This document shows positions 34,818 to 43,814 of a stretch of DNA of 64,000 bases, piece by piece. The notes under the pieces were generated by a model. It saw only the letters and a program-made list of their open reading frames with translations. It did not search any database and was not told the origin of the DNA. Made by a program: the position numbers and the translations under genes. The DNA is from Paenibacillus sp. MMS20-IR301. GTDB lineage: Bacteria > Bacillota > Bacilli > Paenibacillales > Paenibacillaceae. The stretch covers positions 4,092,001 through 4,156,000 of the forward strand of contig NZ_CP135275.1 in the NCBI RefSeq assembly GCF_032302195.1, written 5' to 3'. Each line of letters begins with the position of its first letter. The stretch's first letter is position 1.

Positions 34818-35061
34818 TGGCCCTCCTCCATTCATCTAAATTTGCATAATTCAAATTCAAGCATTATCAAGAGTAAAAAAAGCCCATTCCCGCATTCAAG
34901 CCATCTACCTTGCCGCCAGCACCCGAAGTGCCGGATGCTTAGTGATTAAAGATGTCCGAACTGCATGAAATGGACCATTAGGACCTGTTGCTTTCATTGA
35001 GCTATAGCTATCCAATCCTCTATTTATTGCCTATAACAATGCTTATACGGTATCCCGCGGT
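34818..35061. promoter_or_regulatory. Presumed promoter region of the allantoin operon
   Basis: About 244 bp between the permease stop and the OHCU decarboxylase start. It must hold the operon promoter: a leftward TTGATA near 34873-34878 is followed by AT-rich sequence. I find no convincing PucR box (TTGGTTAA core) and no purine-riboswitch signature. Confidence 0.4.
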
Positions 35062-35991
35062 TCAGAACCGCTGTTCCCGCACATATGGCGTTCCGAGAGA
35101 TTCCGGTGTGCCGGAAGGCTTGTTGCGGTTGCGGTAACCGAGATACATCAGGACGAGAATCGTTACAACATAAGGAATCATTTTGAGGAAATAGGACGGC
35201 ACTACACTGCCCAGCAGCTGAATGCGGAAGCCCAGTGAATCAAGCGCTCCGAAGAAGTAGGCACAGAAGAGTGCCCGCAGCGGATTCCATCGGGCGAAAA
35301 TAACGAGCCCCACAGCGATCCAGCCCCGTCCGGCGGTAAGGCCCTCATTCCAGGTCGGCGCATAGGCCAGCACCATATCTGCACCAGCGAGCCCGATGAG
35401 TGCGGCTCCGGCGGTAACGTAGCTGTAACGGATCAGCTGGACCCGGATACCCATAACATCCGCAGTAGCCGGATTGTCCCCGACTGCCCGCAGATGCAGG
35501 CCCCATGAAGTATGGTGAATCAGCAGATGCAGCACAAGAACGAGCAGCAGGCTGAACCAGGTCAGATAATCCATCCGGCCGAAAATATCCCCGATCACCG
35601 GCACCGATTTCAGCGCTCCCAGATCCAGCTTGGGTGAAACCCCCGGCAGCGGAATTCCGCTGATTGACTTGCCGAGATAAGCGCTCAGCCCGCTGCCGAA
35701 CAAAGTCATCGCCAGTCCCGACATCGTCTGGTTCGCCCGGAGCGTGACACATAAGAAGGAATGCACCATACCCAGAAGCGCGGTAATGACCACGGCGGAG
35801 AGCAGAGCAAGGATAAGATTCTCGCTGCGGATATAGACGATACATGTAGTCACCGCCCCCATCAGCATCAGCCCTTCCGCACCAAGCTGGATAATCCCGG
35901 CCCGTTCGGTCAGAATGCCTCCGAGTGTAGCCAGGAGCAGCGGGGTTCCGGCGGATATGGCTGCTATTAATAACTGTGTAGTGAAATCCAT
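35062..35991 (-). CDS. Nucleoside/purine ABC transporter permease (NupQ-like)
   Basis: 309 residues with about eight hydrophobic segments. Belongs to the BPD_transp_2 family that partners BMP-type binding proteins: LLLATLGGILTERAGIIQLGAEGLMLMGA at the N-terminus and ALGDNPATADVMGI-like loop (VGDNPATADVMGIRVQL). Last gene of the four-gene importer; 30 bp after the other permease. Specificity for nucleosides or purine bases is inferred from the puc neighbours. Confidence 0.9.
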   Translation of the reverse strand: MDFTTQLLIAAISAGTPLLLATLGGILTERAGIIQLGAEGLMLMGAVTTCIVYIRSENLILALLSAVVITALLGMVHSFLCVTLRANQTMSGLAMTLFGSGLSAYLGKSISGIPLPGVSPKLDLGALKSVPVIGDIFGRMDYLTWFSLLLVLVLHLLIHHTSWGLHLRAVGDNPATADVMGIRVQLIRYSYVTAGAALIGLAGADMVLAYAPTWNEGLTAGRGWIAVGLVIFARWNPLRALFCAYFFGALDSLGFRIQLLGSVVPSYFLKMIPYVVTILVLMYLGYRNRNKPSGTPESLGTPYVREQRF

Positions 35992-36021
35992 GGGTAAGCT
36001 CCCTTCTCTAAAAGCATGCTG

Positions 36022-37137
36022 TTATGCATTCCGGCGGACACGGAAACGGTGGATCATGTCGCCGGCAATCAGGAAGAACAGGATAGCACCCTGTAGCATT
36101 TCCGAGATAGACGAAGGCAGTCCGATGGTCTGTACACTGTAGCCGCCGACGATCAGTCCGCCGAACAGAACCGAAGTAACAATGAGGCCCAGCGGATTCA
36201 GCTTAGCCAGCCAGGCAACGATAATTGCCGTGTAGCCGTACCCCGGCGATATCCCCTGCATCAGCTTATGCGTAACCCCTGACACCTCAGCCATACCCGC
36301 AATCCCGGCAAGACCGCCGCTGATCAGCATGACGATGATGATGTGCTTCCTGATATGAATCCCGGCATAGCGGGCTGCTGTAGGATTAGCACCAATCAGG
36401 CGCAGCTCATACCCCCAGCGGGTGAATTTAATCATCAGATAATAGATAAGAACAGCCACCAGGCCAAATATCAGGCCGATATGCAGCCGTGTGCTTCCCA
36501 GTACAGGCAGCGACTGTGCGGCGGTGAACATCGGCGAGCCCGGGAAGTTGAAGCCCTTCGGGTCCTTCCATGGACCGAATACCACATAATCAAGCGCAAG
36601 CAGCGCCACATAGTTAAGCATCAGCGAGGTAATCAGCTCATTGACCCCGAAATGCGTCCGCGGAACAGCCGTCATGAGGCCCCAGAGCGCTCCGGCAGCG
36701 GTGCCGAAGACCAGCATCAGCGTAATGGACCAGAATGAAGGCAGGTCGGGAAAATAAATCGTTACCGCTGTAGCCGCCATGGCCCCTACAGTCAATTGGC
36801 CCTCTGCACCGATATTCCAGACGGAGATCCGGTAAGCCACCGCAATACCAAGTCCGCAGAGCAGCAGCGGTATGGCTTTGACCATCGTTTCTGTGAAGCC
36901 GTAGGAGGTCCCGAAGGCGCCGCGGAACATTTTCTCATAGACGACCAGCGGGCTCATGCCGTTGGCTGCAATGAACACCGCGCAGAGGAGCAAGGCCAGT
37001 ATTACTGATAAAATAGGCGTCCACCAGGGTGAACGGGTACGGCTTGAATCATATTCCAGCCTGAGGGAGTACCACTTCCCGCCTTTATCCGGCAGGGGCT
37101 TCAGCACTGCAGTCTCACTTCCGGTATTCGAACTCAT
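36022..37137 (-). CDS. Nucleoside/purine ABC transporter permease (NupP-like)
   Basis: 371 residues, about ten hydrophobic segments; the cytoplasmic N-terminal 40 residues are hydrophilic. Motifs SVWNIGAEGQLTVGAMAAT and RLIGANPTAARYAGI are those of YufP/NupP proteins. Its start overlaps the ATPase stop by 4 bp (ATGA). It forms the membrane channel with the downstream permease. Confidence 0.9.
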   Translation of the reverse strand: MSSNTGSETAVLKPLPDKGGKWYSLRLEYDSSRTRSPWWTPILSVILALLLCAVFIAANGMSPLVVYEKMFRGAFGTSYGFTETMVKAIPLLLCGLGIAVAYRISVWNIGAEGQLTVGAMAATAVTIYFPDLPSFWSITLMLVFGTAAGALWGLMTAVPRTHFGVNELITSLMLNYVALLALDYVVFGPWKDPKGFNFPGSPMFTAAQSLPVLGSTRLHIGLIFGLVAVLIYYLMIKFTRWGYELRLIGANPTAARYAGIHIRKHIIIVMLISGGLAGIAGMAEVSGVTHKLMQGISPGYGYTAIIVAWLAKLNPLGLIVTSVLFGGLIVGGYSVQTIGLPSSISEMLQGAILFFLIAGDMIHRFRVRRNA

Positions 37138-38666
37138 ACGGCGCTTCCCTCCATCTCCCGGATTCCGGCCATCATCAGGCCGATTTGCTCCCGGTCTGCA
37201 TGCTCATGATCGCTTTCACCTATAATTGAACCGTTATATATGACCAGAATCCGGTCGGATAACTGCAGCAGCTCATCCAGATCCTCAGAGATCAGCAGTA
37301 CGCCGCTGCCGGAGCCCCGCAGCTCCATCAGCAGCTCATGAACACCTGCCGTCGCTCCTACATCCAGCCCCTGGGTCGGATGAACGGCAACCATCAGCTT
37401 CGGCTGATGACTGACCTCACGGGCGAAGAGCAGCTTCTGCTGATTCCCGCCGGACATTTGCTGCACGGGGGTATCCAGCTCCGGTGTCTTGACGTTGAAG
37501 CGGCGGACCAGCTCCTGTGACCAGGAGCGGTTCTTCGCGGCCTTCAGGAAGCCGAATTTGGAATGCTCTTCACTGCGGTAGGATTTGAACAGCAGGTTAT
37601 CAACTGAACCCAGGCGCCCGGCCAGGCCGCTCTTCATCCGGTTCTCCGGCACATGCGAGATCCCTGAGTCAATCGCGCCTCTTACCGAGGCTGTTTTCAC
37701 CGGGCTGCCGTCGAAGATGATTTCACCCGTCTTCCAGGTCCGAAGGCCCGTTAATACCTCCGCCAGCTCCTTCTGCCCGTTACCGGCCACCCCGGCGACA
37801 CCTACAATCTCCCCTTCACGCACCGTGAGCGACAGGCCATCCAGCGCCTTGCGCCCGTGGTCGGCAGCCACATCCAGCTGCTTCACGATAAGCAGCGGCT
37901 CCCCGGCTGTCTCCTCCCGGTCCTGGCGGGTGATCGTAACCTCTCTGCCCACCATCAGCCGGGCAAGCTCCAGCTCATCCGTCGCTGCCGTGTCCAGAGT
38001 AGCAATCATCTTTCCTTTGCGCATGACAGAAATCCGGTCCGAGGAGGCCATGACTTCCTTCATTTTATGCGTGGTCATGATGACCGTCTTGCCCGCCTGC
38101 TTCATCACCTGCAGCGTTTCAAACAGCTGCTCGGCTTCACCCGGCGTAAGCACTGAGGTCGGCTCATCGAGAATGATAATATCCGCACCGCGGTATAGCG
38201 TTTTGACAATTTCAACACGCTGCTGCTCCCCGACGGACAGCTGCCAGATCGGCCGGTCCACAGGGAATTTCAGGCCGAACTTTTCGCCGAGCGCCTCAAT
38301 TTCCTCGTACTTGTTCCTGATCCACCTGCTGCCACGCCAGAAAGACGACTTTTCGCCAAGCACGATGTTCTCCGCTGCCGTGAGGCTTTGCACCAGTCTG
38401 AAGTTTTGGAATACCATGCCTACCCCGAGGAGTGCCGCATCTTTCGGAGAACGGATTCTGGCTGCTTTGCCATGAATGAGAATTTCACCCGCATCCGCCC
38501 GGTACACACCTGAGAGCATACTCATGACTGTGCTTTTCCCTGCTCCGTTCTCACCTAGCAGCGCATGAATTTCACCCGCATTTGCCGAAAAATCGACTTG
38601 ATCGCTGGCCGTTACAGAACCGAACTTCTTCACTATCCCGCGCATTTCAACCGAATGGTCCTGCAT
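37134..38666 (-). CDS. Duplicated ABC ATPase of the nucleoside/purine importer (NupO-like)
   Basis: 510 residues from ATG 38666 (AAGGAG 9 nt upstream); a longer frame to 38735 has no ribosome site. Two ABC halves: the first is complete (GENGAGKSTV, LSVGEQQRVEI, ILDEPTSVL). The second has a degenerate Walker A (GVAGNGQKEL) but a clear MSGGNQQKLLFAREV signature and AVHPTQGLDVGA. This asymmetry is normal for sugar/nucleoside importers. It energises the two permeases downstream. Confidence 0.92.
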   Translation of the reverse strand: MQDHSVEMRGIVKKFGSVTASDQVDFSANAGEIHALLGENGAGKSTVMSMLSGVYRADAGEILIHGKAARIRSPKDAALLGVGMVFQNFRLVQSLTAAENIVLGEKSSFWRGSRWIRNKYEEIEALGEKFGLKFPVDRPIWQLSVGEQQRVEIVKTLYRGADIIILDEPTSVLTPGEAEQLFETLQVMKQAGKTVIMTTHKMKEVMASSDRISVMRKGKMIATLDTAATDELELARLMVGREVTITRQDREETAGEPLLIVKQLDVAADHGRKALDGLSLTVREGEIVGVAGVAGNGQKELAEVLTGLRTWKTGEIIFDGSPVKTASVRGAIDSGISHVPENRMKSGLAGRLGSVDNLLFKSYRSEEHSKFGFLKAAKNRSWSQELVRRFNVKTPELDTPVQQMSGGNQQKLLFAREVSHQPKLMVAVHPTQGLDVGATAGVHELLMELRGSGSGVLLISEDLDELLQLSDRILVIYNGSIIGESDHEHADREQIGLMMAGIREMEGSAV

Positions 38667-38771
38667 TGTGGGACGCTCCTTCCTGATAGTTATAGTATAA
38701 GTGGGGAAGGCTCCGACAACCGGAACCCGCCCCACCCATAAGCCGTGCTGTATTAGATTACATTGCCGCTG

Positions 38772-39947
38772 TTATTGCGGAATGGTACCTTCTACACCTT
38801 TTACCAGCCAATTCATGCCAAGCACTTCTTCAAGCGTCAGCTTCTGGCCGTCTTGAACCACCAAATTGCCCTTGTTATCAGAGATGGGGCCAGTGAATAC
38901 ATCCAGCTCGCCGCTGATAATCTTGGCTTTGGCATCTTCCACCAGCTGCTTCACATCATCCGGAACCTTATTGCCGAACGGTGCCAGTTCAACCATGCCG
39001 TCTGCCATATCACCGGAGTATTGCTCACTCTTCCAGGTGCCGTCCATAACGGACTGGACAGCCTTCACGTAATAAGGACCCCAATTCCATACAGGGTTAG
39101 TCAAGTAGTTGTCTGGAGCGTATTTGCTCATATCGGAGTCATTCCCCCCGGCATAAGCGCCGCGTTCTGCAGCCGCCTGCAGGGTAGCCGGTGAATCCTG
39201 ATAGGCCAGGAGGACATCTGCACCTTTGTCGAGCAGGCTGATCGCTGCCTGGCGTTCAGTCGCAGGGTCATACCAGGTGTTGGTCCAGACCACATCCACT
39301 TTGATGTCAGGGTTTACACTTTGTGCTCCCAGGGTAAAGGCGTTAAGGTTATAGATGACTTCGCTGATCGGGAAGGCTCCGACATAACCCAGGTGATTCT
39401 TGGTCGTCATTTTGCCTGCCGCAATTCCGGACAGGTAACTCGCCTGATAGTTTTTACCGAAATAAGTGCCCATGTTCTCAGCTGTTTTGTAACCGGAGGC
39501 ATGCAGGAATTTAACATTAGGGAATTTGCCTGCTACGTTCAAAGTAAAGTCCATGTATCCGAAGCTTGTCGTGAACACAATGTCATGATTTTGGGCAAGC
39601 TCAGTGATAATACGTTCAGCATCGGCGCTTTCCGGTACGTTCTCTACGAAGTCCGCTTTGATGCCGAGCTGCTCTTCCATGTACAGGCGGCCCTGATCAT
39701 GCTGATACGTATACCCGCCGTCACCCGGAGGGCCAATATAGACAAAAGCAACCTTCGGCTTCTCCGCCGCCGGCTCTGTTGTCGCTGCCGCATCGGTCGC
39801 TGCTGCCGTATTCGTTGCCGCCGGCGCCTCTGTTGCCGCCGCATTTGTGTTAGACGCCGTATTGTTGTTGCCGCACCCTGTCAGAACCACCGCTAACAGG
39901 AACATCGAGACCAAACTGAATTTAAATCCCTGACCCCTTTTTTTCAT
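38772..39947 (-). CDS. BMP-family substrate-binding lipoprotein (NupN-like)
   Basis: 391 residues. Signal peptide with lipobox VLTGC, then an Asn/Ala/Thr-rich linker and a BMP domain (PKVAFVYIGPPGDGGYTYQHDQG; FVENVPESADAERI). BMP lipoproteins bind nucleosides, and some bind other purine derivatives. First gene of the importer operon, with a Shine-Dalgarno GGAGGAGGAG before ATG 39947. The PucR gene lies upstream in the same direction, 191 bp away. Confidence 0.9.
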   Translation of the reverse strand: MKKRGQGFKFSLVSMFLLAVVLTGCGNNNTASNTNAAATEAPAATNTAAATDAAATTEPAAEKPKVAFVYIGPPGDGGYTYQHDQGRLYMEEQLGIKADFVENVPESADAERIITELAQNHDIVFTTSFGYMDFTLNVAGKFPNVKFLHASGYKTAENMGTYFGKNYQASYLSGIAAGKMTTKNHLGYVGAFPISEVIYNLNAFTLGAQSVNPDIKVDVVWTNTWYDPATERQAAISLLDKGADVLLAYQDSPATLQAAAERGAYAGGNDSDMSKYAPDNYLTNPVWNWGPYYVKAVQSVMDGTWKSEQYSGDMADGMVELAPFGNKVPDDVKQLVEDAKAKIISGELDVFTGPISDNKGNLVVQDGQKLTLEEVLGMNWLVKGVEGTIPQ

Positions 39948-40138
39948 AATTCTCCTCCTCCAGGATATCTCTTTTAATAGCTAAGCCATTAATTTATATA
40001 TACTATACTGAGACATGGCAGTTACGTAAATTTATATAACATAGCTTTGTGCCAATCCATAAGAAGTTTCAATGTTTTTGTGCTTTATGCACTAGGATAG
40101 CTTGAATTAAGCTTAAAATATGTGATATTCTCTAACAC

Positions 40139-41713
40139 TCACTCGCGCTCCAGCATTTTACGGAACAGGAATACCAGCTTCAGCCTCATGAGGTCATCAA
40201 TTTTGCGGAAATCCACATCCAGCAGCTCGCTGAGCTTCTCAATCCGGTACGTGGCAGTATTGCGGTGAATAAACAGCTTCTTCGCGGTTTCATTCACATG
40301 TCCGTCATTGTCCAGATAAACTTCCAGCGTATGGAGCATTTCCTTGACGTATTCCGGTTCCCGGCTAAGCAGGCCGCGCAGGCTGCCGTTACAGTACCTC
40401 TCCATCGTCTCTGACGGAATCCGGTTCAGCAGCAGACTCAGCTCCAGCTGGCGGTAGTGCACCACATTTCCGGGGGAGCCCCAATGCTGGGCCATTCCCA
40501 TACATTCCTTAATCTCGGCAAAAGCTTCCTTCAGCCCTTCCGGCTTCGCCTTCACCCCGCTGATTGCCGCCCTCGGATAGTAACCTTTATCGAAATTCAG
40601 CTTGTGAAAGCATTCTGTAATCAGCTCCCGGAAGCGCTCCGGGGTATGAGGGCTCCCTGGATACAGCGACAGCAGTCCCTCATCCATCATGAGATGGATG
40701 GCCCCCAGCCCATGCAGCTCCGGATGCTCTATATATTCCTCTTTGAGGCGAAGCAGTTCCCCCTGCCTTGTCTCTCCTGCAGCAGCCACATCTGTCAGCA
40801 GGAGCTGAAACGGTGCCTGCAGCAGCGTAACCTCCAGCTTCCGGGCAGCCTGGGACAATTCATTGCTGGACATTCCGTCATTCAGGCAGCGGCGCAGCAG
40901 TGCGCTGAACTCCCGGTGTCCGGCCTGCTCGAAATAATCCTCAAATCCGGCATGAATATGATAAGAAACCAGTTCGGCTCCCTGAATGAACAGGCTCTCT
41001 TCCACCGGCAGAAGCAGGGAGTCAACTGCACAATACAGCAGATAGCCTGAGCATTTCCCGCCATGCAGCAGCGGAATCCGGTAACCGGTGCCCTGACCGG
41101 TCCGGAAGCGCTGATTACGGTGCTGCCAGGGCCAGCCCTCCAGAAGCTCCGCTTCGGAATGCCCTGAATTATTGAAGACCGCAGCTCCCCGGGCATTAAT
41201 GACTGCCAGCTTATAGCCGATGATCTCTGATACTGACTCAAGCAGCGGACGGCTTCGCCCGCTGCGCAGGGCAAGACGCATCAGTTTGCGCTGCTTCTCC
41301 ATAATGCTCTGCAGCATAGTCGTACTCCGCGACAGCTTCGCACGGAACAAGCCGTTCATCTGATCGGAGAAGGTAAACTGGAACGGCAGCTCAATCAGCG
41401 GGAAATTTAAAGTCTCCGCTTCGGCAATCAGCGTCTCCGGCACAGTCTCCCAGAAACGGCCCAGCTTAATGCCAAGCCCGGCAGACCCGCGGCGGTTCAG
41501 CGTGTGCAGAAGTGCCGAGGCATCCTCCAGACTGTCTTTGATCAAATAAGCTGTCGTCAGCAGCATTTCCCCTTCTTTGATCCAGTCCGAGATATCCGGG
41601 GCATCCATCACATTGATCGATTTGACAATCCTGTGCTTTCCCTTGGAGCCTGCAATAAGCTTGGCTTCGGATAAAGGATAAATGGACAACGCTTCTTCTA
41701 CCGTAAGATGCAT
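40139..41713 (-). CDS. pucR: PucR-family transcriptional regulator
   Basis: 524 residues from ATG 41713; AGGAGG lies 7 nt upstream, and a GTG six bases earlier is too close to it. The N-terminal PucR domain (about 1-125; LTVEEALSIYPLSEAKLIAGSKG, IKEGEMLLTTAYLI) is followed by a middle GGDEF-like/regulatory region. The C-terminal helix-turn-helix reads HVNETAKKLFIHRNTATYRIEKL (about 465-500). PucR controls purine catabolism in B. subtilis, with allantoin-type metabolites as inducers. Position directly upstream of the importer and the allantoin genes supports the same job. Confidence 0.9.
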   Translation of the reverse strand: MHLTVEEALSIYPLSEAKLIAGSKGKHRIVKSINVMDAPDISDWIKEGEMLLTTAYLIKDSLEDASALLHTLNRRGSAGLGIKLGRFWETVPETLIAEAETLNFPLIELPFQFTFSDQMNGLFRAKLSRSTTMLQSIMEKQRKLMRLALRSGRSRPLLESVSEIIGYKLAVINARGAAVFNNSGHSEAELLEGWPWQHRNQRFRTGQGTGYRIPLLHGGKCSGYLLYCAVDSLLLPVEESLFIQGAELVSYHIHAGFEDYFEQAGHREFSALLRRCLNDGMSSNELSQAARKLEVTLLQAPFQLLLTDVAAAGETRQGELLRLKEEYIEHPELHGLGAIHLMMDEGLLSLYPGSPHTPERFRELITECFHKLNFDKGYYPRAAISGVKAKPEGLKEAFAEIKECMGMAQHWGSPGNVVHYRQLELSLLLNRIPSETMERYCNGSLRGLLSREPEYVKEMLHTLEVYLDNDGHVNETAKKLFIHRNTATYRIEKLSELLDVDFRKIDDLMRLKLVFLFRKMLERE

Positions 41714-41758
41714 GACCACCCCTCCTTTGATAACTTCATTCTTTCAAACTCGAACCAT

Positions 41759-41777
41759 ATGTTACTTTATGTAACAT
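41759..41777. promoter_or_regulatory. Operator-like perfect dyad upstream of pucR
   Basis: ATGTTAC-TTTAT-GTAACAT, 7-bp perfect arms, centred about 55 bp before the pucR start. Position fits an autoregulatory site near the promoter. The regulator is not proven, and the known PucR box of B. subtilis is different. Confidence 0.4.
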
Positions 41778-41955
41778 TATAGATAAAATGACCCTTGTTG
41801 GGAAGATGTGATTGAAAAAAACACACCATATATGTCAGGTAATATCACGCTATTCACAGAATTTTAACGAATACACTCTCCACAGGAAAATAAACGATCA
41901 ATGTCAATTATGTAAATCTTTAGCCGAAAGATTTGATATAATAAAAAAATGGAAA

Positions 41956-41990
41956 AAGCCCCGGTTCCCTGATTATAGGGAACGGAGCTT
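41956..41990 (-). terminator. Intrinsic terminator of the lysozyme-like gene
   Basis: Leftward stem AAGCTCCGTTCCCT / AGGGAACCGGGGCTT with a loop of about 6 nt, followed by TTTTTCCATTTTTTT. It lies 16 bp after the stop at 42006. Confidence 0.8.
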
Positions 41991-42005
41991 GCTGCATTCA
42001 GGCTT

Positions 42006-42722
42006 TTAGAAATTCGCAGAGTACGACAAGTTGAAATTGCTGATATTATAGCTCTTTCCATGCACTGTGCCGGAGCCGTTTCGGATGGCTGTACGCCGTG
42101 CGATAGGATCAGAACCTGTCACACCCTTCAATACCGAATACAACCGCTGATTATCCGGATAACGTCCCGTTTCTCCCGTCTGAAGCCACAGCCGTTCATT
42201 CGCGGCAATCTCAGCCACAATACTGCTTTCATTCTGGAAACTCCAGGACTGAACCGCATGGTCAAACAAAAAGGCAAGGCCCTGAGTGCTGATAATGCCA
42301 AATTTGGTTGCATACGATAAGGCTCTGTCAATGTAAGATTGCGCATGAGTTTTCTGAAGAGCCTGGTTTGCACTTTTCGCGCCCATATTCTCAAATAAAC
42401 CCTTCCATTCCGTAACAACCTGGCCTCCGCTGGAAATACTGCCTCCCCATGCGATCTGCTCGGCTTTCGTTTTATTCAGGACAACATTTTTCAGCGTTGC
42501 AGCTTTGCTGGCACCGAACACACTATTAAACTCCGCTTCATTGTTGGTAATGTACTCTTTCAATAGAGGGGCCAGCGACCCTTGTCCGAAATTGAATTGA
42601 ATGATGCCGAAGGAAATGCCCTGGTTGTCGAAATTGCCGGTTACTGTTGAATACCCCTTATCCCCTTCAAAAAAACCTGTATGTGTGAGCAGTCTGTCTC
42701 TCACCGTGTTTGTAATTGCCAT
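42006..42722 (-). CDS. Lysozyme-like (chitosanase-like) hydrolase candidate without signal peptide
   Basis: 238 residues. The N-terminal pattern RDRLLTHTGFFEGDKGYSTV, then GNFDNQGISFGIIQFNFGQGSL, resembles the catalytic Glu helix and beta-hairpin of lysozyme-superfamily glycosidases (GH46-like and related endolysins). Glu19 and Asp32 are candidate catalytic residues. A helical remainder follows (HAQSYIDRALSYATKFG). There is no signal peptide, transmembrane helix or cell-wall domain, so export would need lysis or a specialised route. It has its own terminator and is divergent from the membrane-anchored gene at 42814, only 91 bp away. A peptidoglycan or chitosan substrate is inference. Confidence 0.55.
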   Translation of the reverse strand: MAITNTVRDRLLTHTGFFEGDKGYSTVTGNFDNQGISFGIIQFNFGQGSLAPLLKEYITNNEAEFNSVFGASKAATLKNVVLNKTKAEQIAWGGSISSGGQVVTEWKGLFENMGAKSANQALQKTHAQSYIDRALSYATKFGIISTQGLAFLFDHAVQSWSFQNESSIVAEIAANERLWLQTGETGRYPDNQRLYSVLKGVTGSDPIARRTAIRNGSGTVHGKSYNISNFNLSYSANF

Positions 42723-42813
42723 CTCAATCTCTCCTTTTTCTTATGGAATACTATATAAAGTGAAAAAAGAGAGAAAGAAAACAACCTCTATCAAAAAATA
42801 AGGAGAGAATCCC

Positions 42814-43569
42814 ATGATCAAAAGGAAACTGGCACCGTTTCTTATTCTTTTGCTGTGTGCGGCAGGTATTGCGGCCGTTCTGATCCGCTTTCAGGATGCT
42901 CCGGCGGCGGACGTGGTAACTGCAACTTCTGAGCCCGCCCCATCCGGCCAAATCCCTGATGTCTTGACCATCCACGACCAGAATGGCAATCCTATCAATT
43001 TGGATACCGGAGATATCCCTATGTACAAGCAATATCTGGAATCACAGGAGGACATCCTCACTGAAATCCGCCGGACCCAGCTTGAAACACTTAATCTGTC
43101 CGCACAGGAACGTTATCTCTTGCTGAAATACAATTGCGGGAACAAGCAATGCTCGACCATTCTGTTGAAGAATACGGATTCCAAGAGCACCAGCATCAGT
43201 TTAGCCAATGGGATCTATCAAGACTTCAAGCTTTCACCCGGGCAAGACCGGATATTATTGCGTTATGCGTATAATGAAGGCGACTCAGTAGTCCGCCATA
43301 TTCTGATTGCTGTTGATCTGCCGTCGATGAAAATCCTCTCTTATGCCTCAGGTGAATTAGCCAAAGAATACATGTATGCACCAAAATGGCCCATTGTGAG
43401 CTACCGTTGGGATAACAATCAGCAGTTTCAAATTGAAACGCCGGATCTTGATTCCTCCGCGTTTGAAGCTCTGCAGGAATGGAATCATTCCGGCACACAA
43501 GCAACCAAAAGGGCCGAGGTCTCACTGAACCCCAACGACCGCCTGGATGCTTATACCGTGCCTCAATAA
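42814..43569 (+). CDS. Membrane-anchored extracytoplasmic protein of unknown function
   Basis: 251 residues preceded by AAGGAGAGAATCCC. An N-terminal hydrophobic helix (about 7-25) follows two basic residues and probably anchors the protein, or acts as an uncleaved signal. The rest is soluble, with a Pro/Ser/Ala linker and a central pair of cysteines (YNCGNKQCS, spacing five), then beta-rich sequence with ISLANGIYQDFKLSPGQDRILLRYAYNE. I do not recognise a family. The Cys pair could form a disulfide outside the cell. Divergent from the lysozyme-like gene with a shared 91-bp promoter region, so the two may be co-regulated. Confidence 0.65.
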   Translation: MIKRKLAPFLILLLCAAGIAAVLIRFQDAPAADVVTATSEPAPSGQIPDVLTIHDQNGNPINLDTGDIPMYKQYLESQEDILTEIRRTQLETLNLSAQERYLLLKYNCGNKQCSTILLKNTDSKSTSISLANGIYQDFKLSPGQDRILLRYAYNEGDSVVRHILIAVDLPSMKILSYASGELAKEYMYAPKWPIVSYRWDNNQQFQIETPDLDSSAFEALQEWNHSGTQATKRAEVSLNPNDRLDAYTVPQ

Positions 43570-43607
43570 AGCTTGCACCTTATGCATGCCCCAACGAAAA
43601 GGAGCAA

Positions 43608-43727
43608 TTGTATCAGATGCAGTAGAATCCTTTTCTGAACGGCCGAAATAGCCATTCAATTGTATTTCGTACAATAGTTTTCAGGCCAATTTAACCGTTA
43701 TTTGTTGCATAAAATACAATAGAACCC
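43608..43727. repeat. Three degenerate copies of a short repeat, 45-52 bp apart
   Basis: TTGTATCAGATGCAGTAGAA (from 43608), TTGTATTTCGTACAATAG (from 43660) and TTGCATAAAATACAATAGAA (from 43705). The middle copy holds the palindrome ATTGTA-TTTCG-TACAAT. The spacing resembles that of the array at 29186, though the sequence is different. Located in the 245-bp gap between the membrane-anchored gene and the amidase stop; no gene in the gap. Confidence 0.55.
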
Positions 43728-43814
43728 TCCACACTCTAATTCTGCTGAAGCCCAAACTCTCAGGATCAACGATATAGGGAAAATCAGGGGAAAATCAGAG
43801 ACTAATCAGGAACG

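Noticed and set aside
39948..40138. Purine riboswitch upstream of the nucleoside/purine importer
   Set aside because: The conserved aptamer core is not found, and no terminator-type expression platform is visible.
41812..42009. Small plus-strand ORF between pucR and the lysozyme-like gene
   Set aside because: No ribosome site, and its 3' half is the terminator hairpin of the convergent gene.
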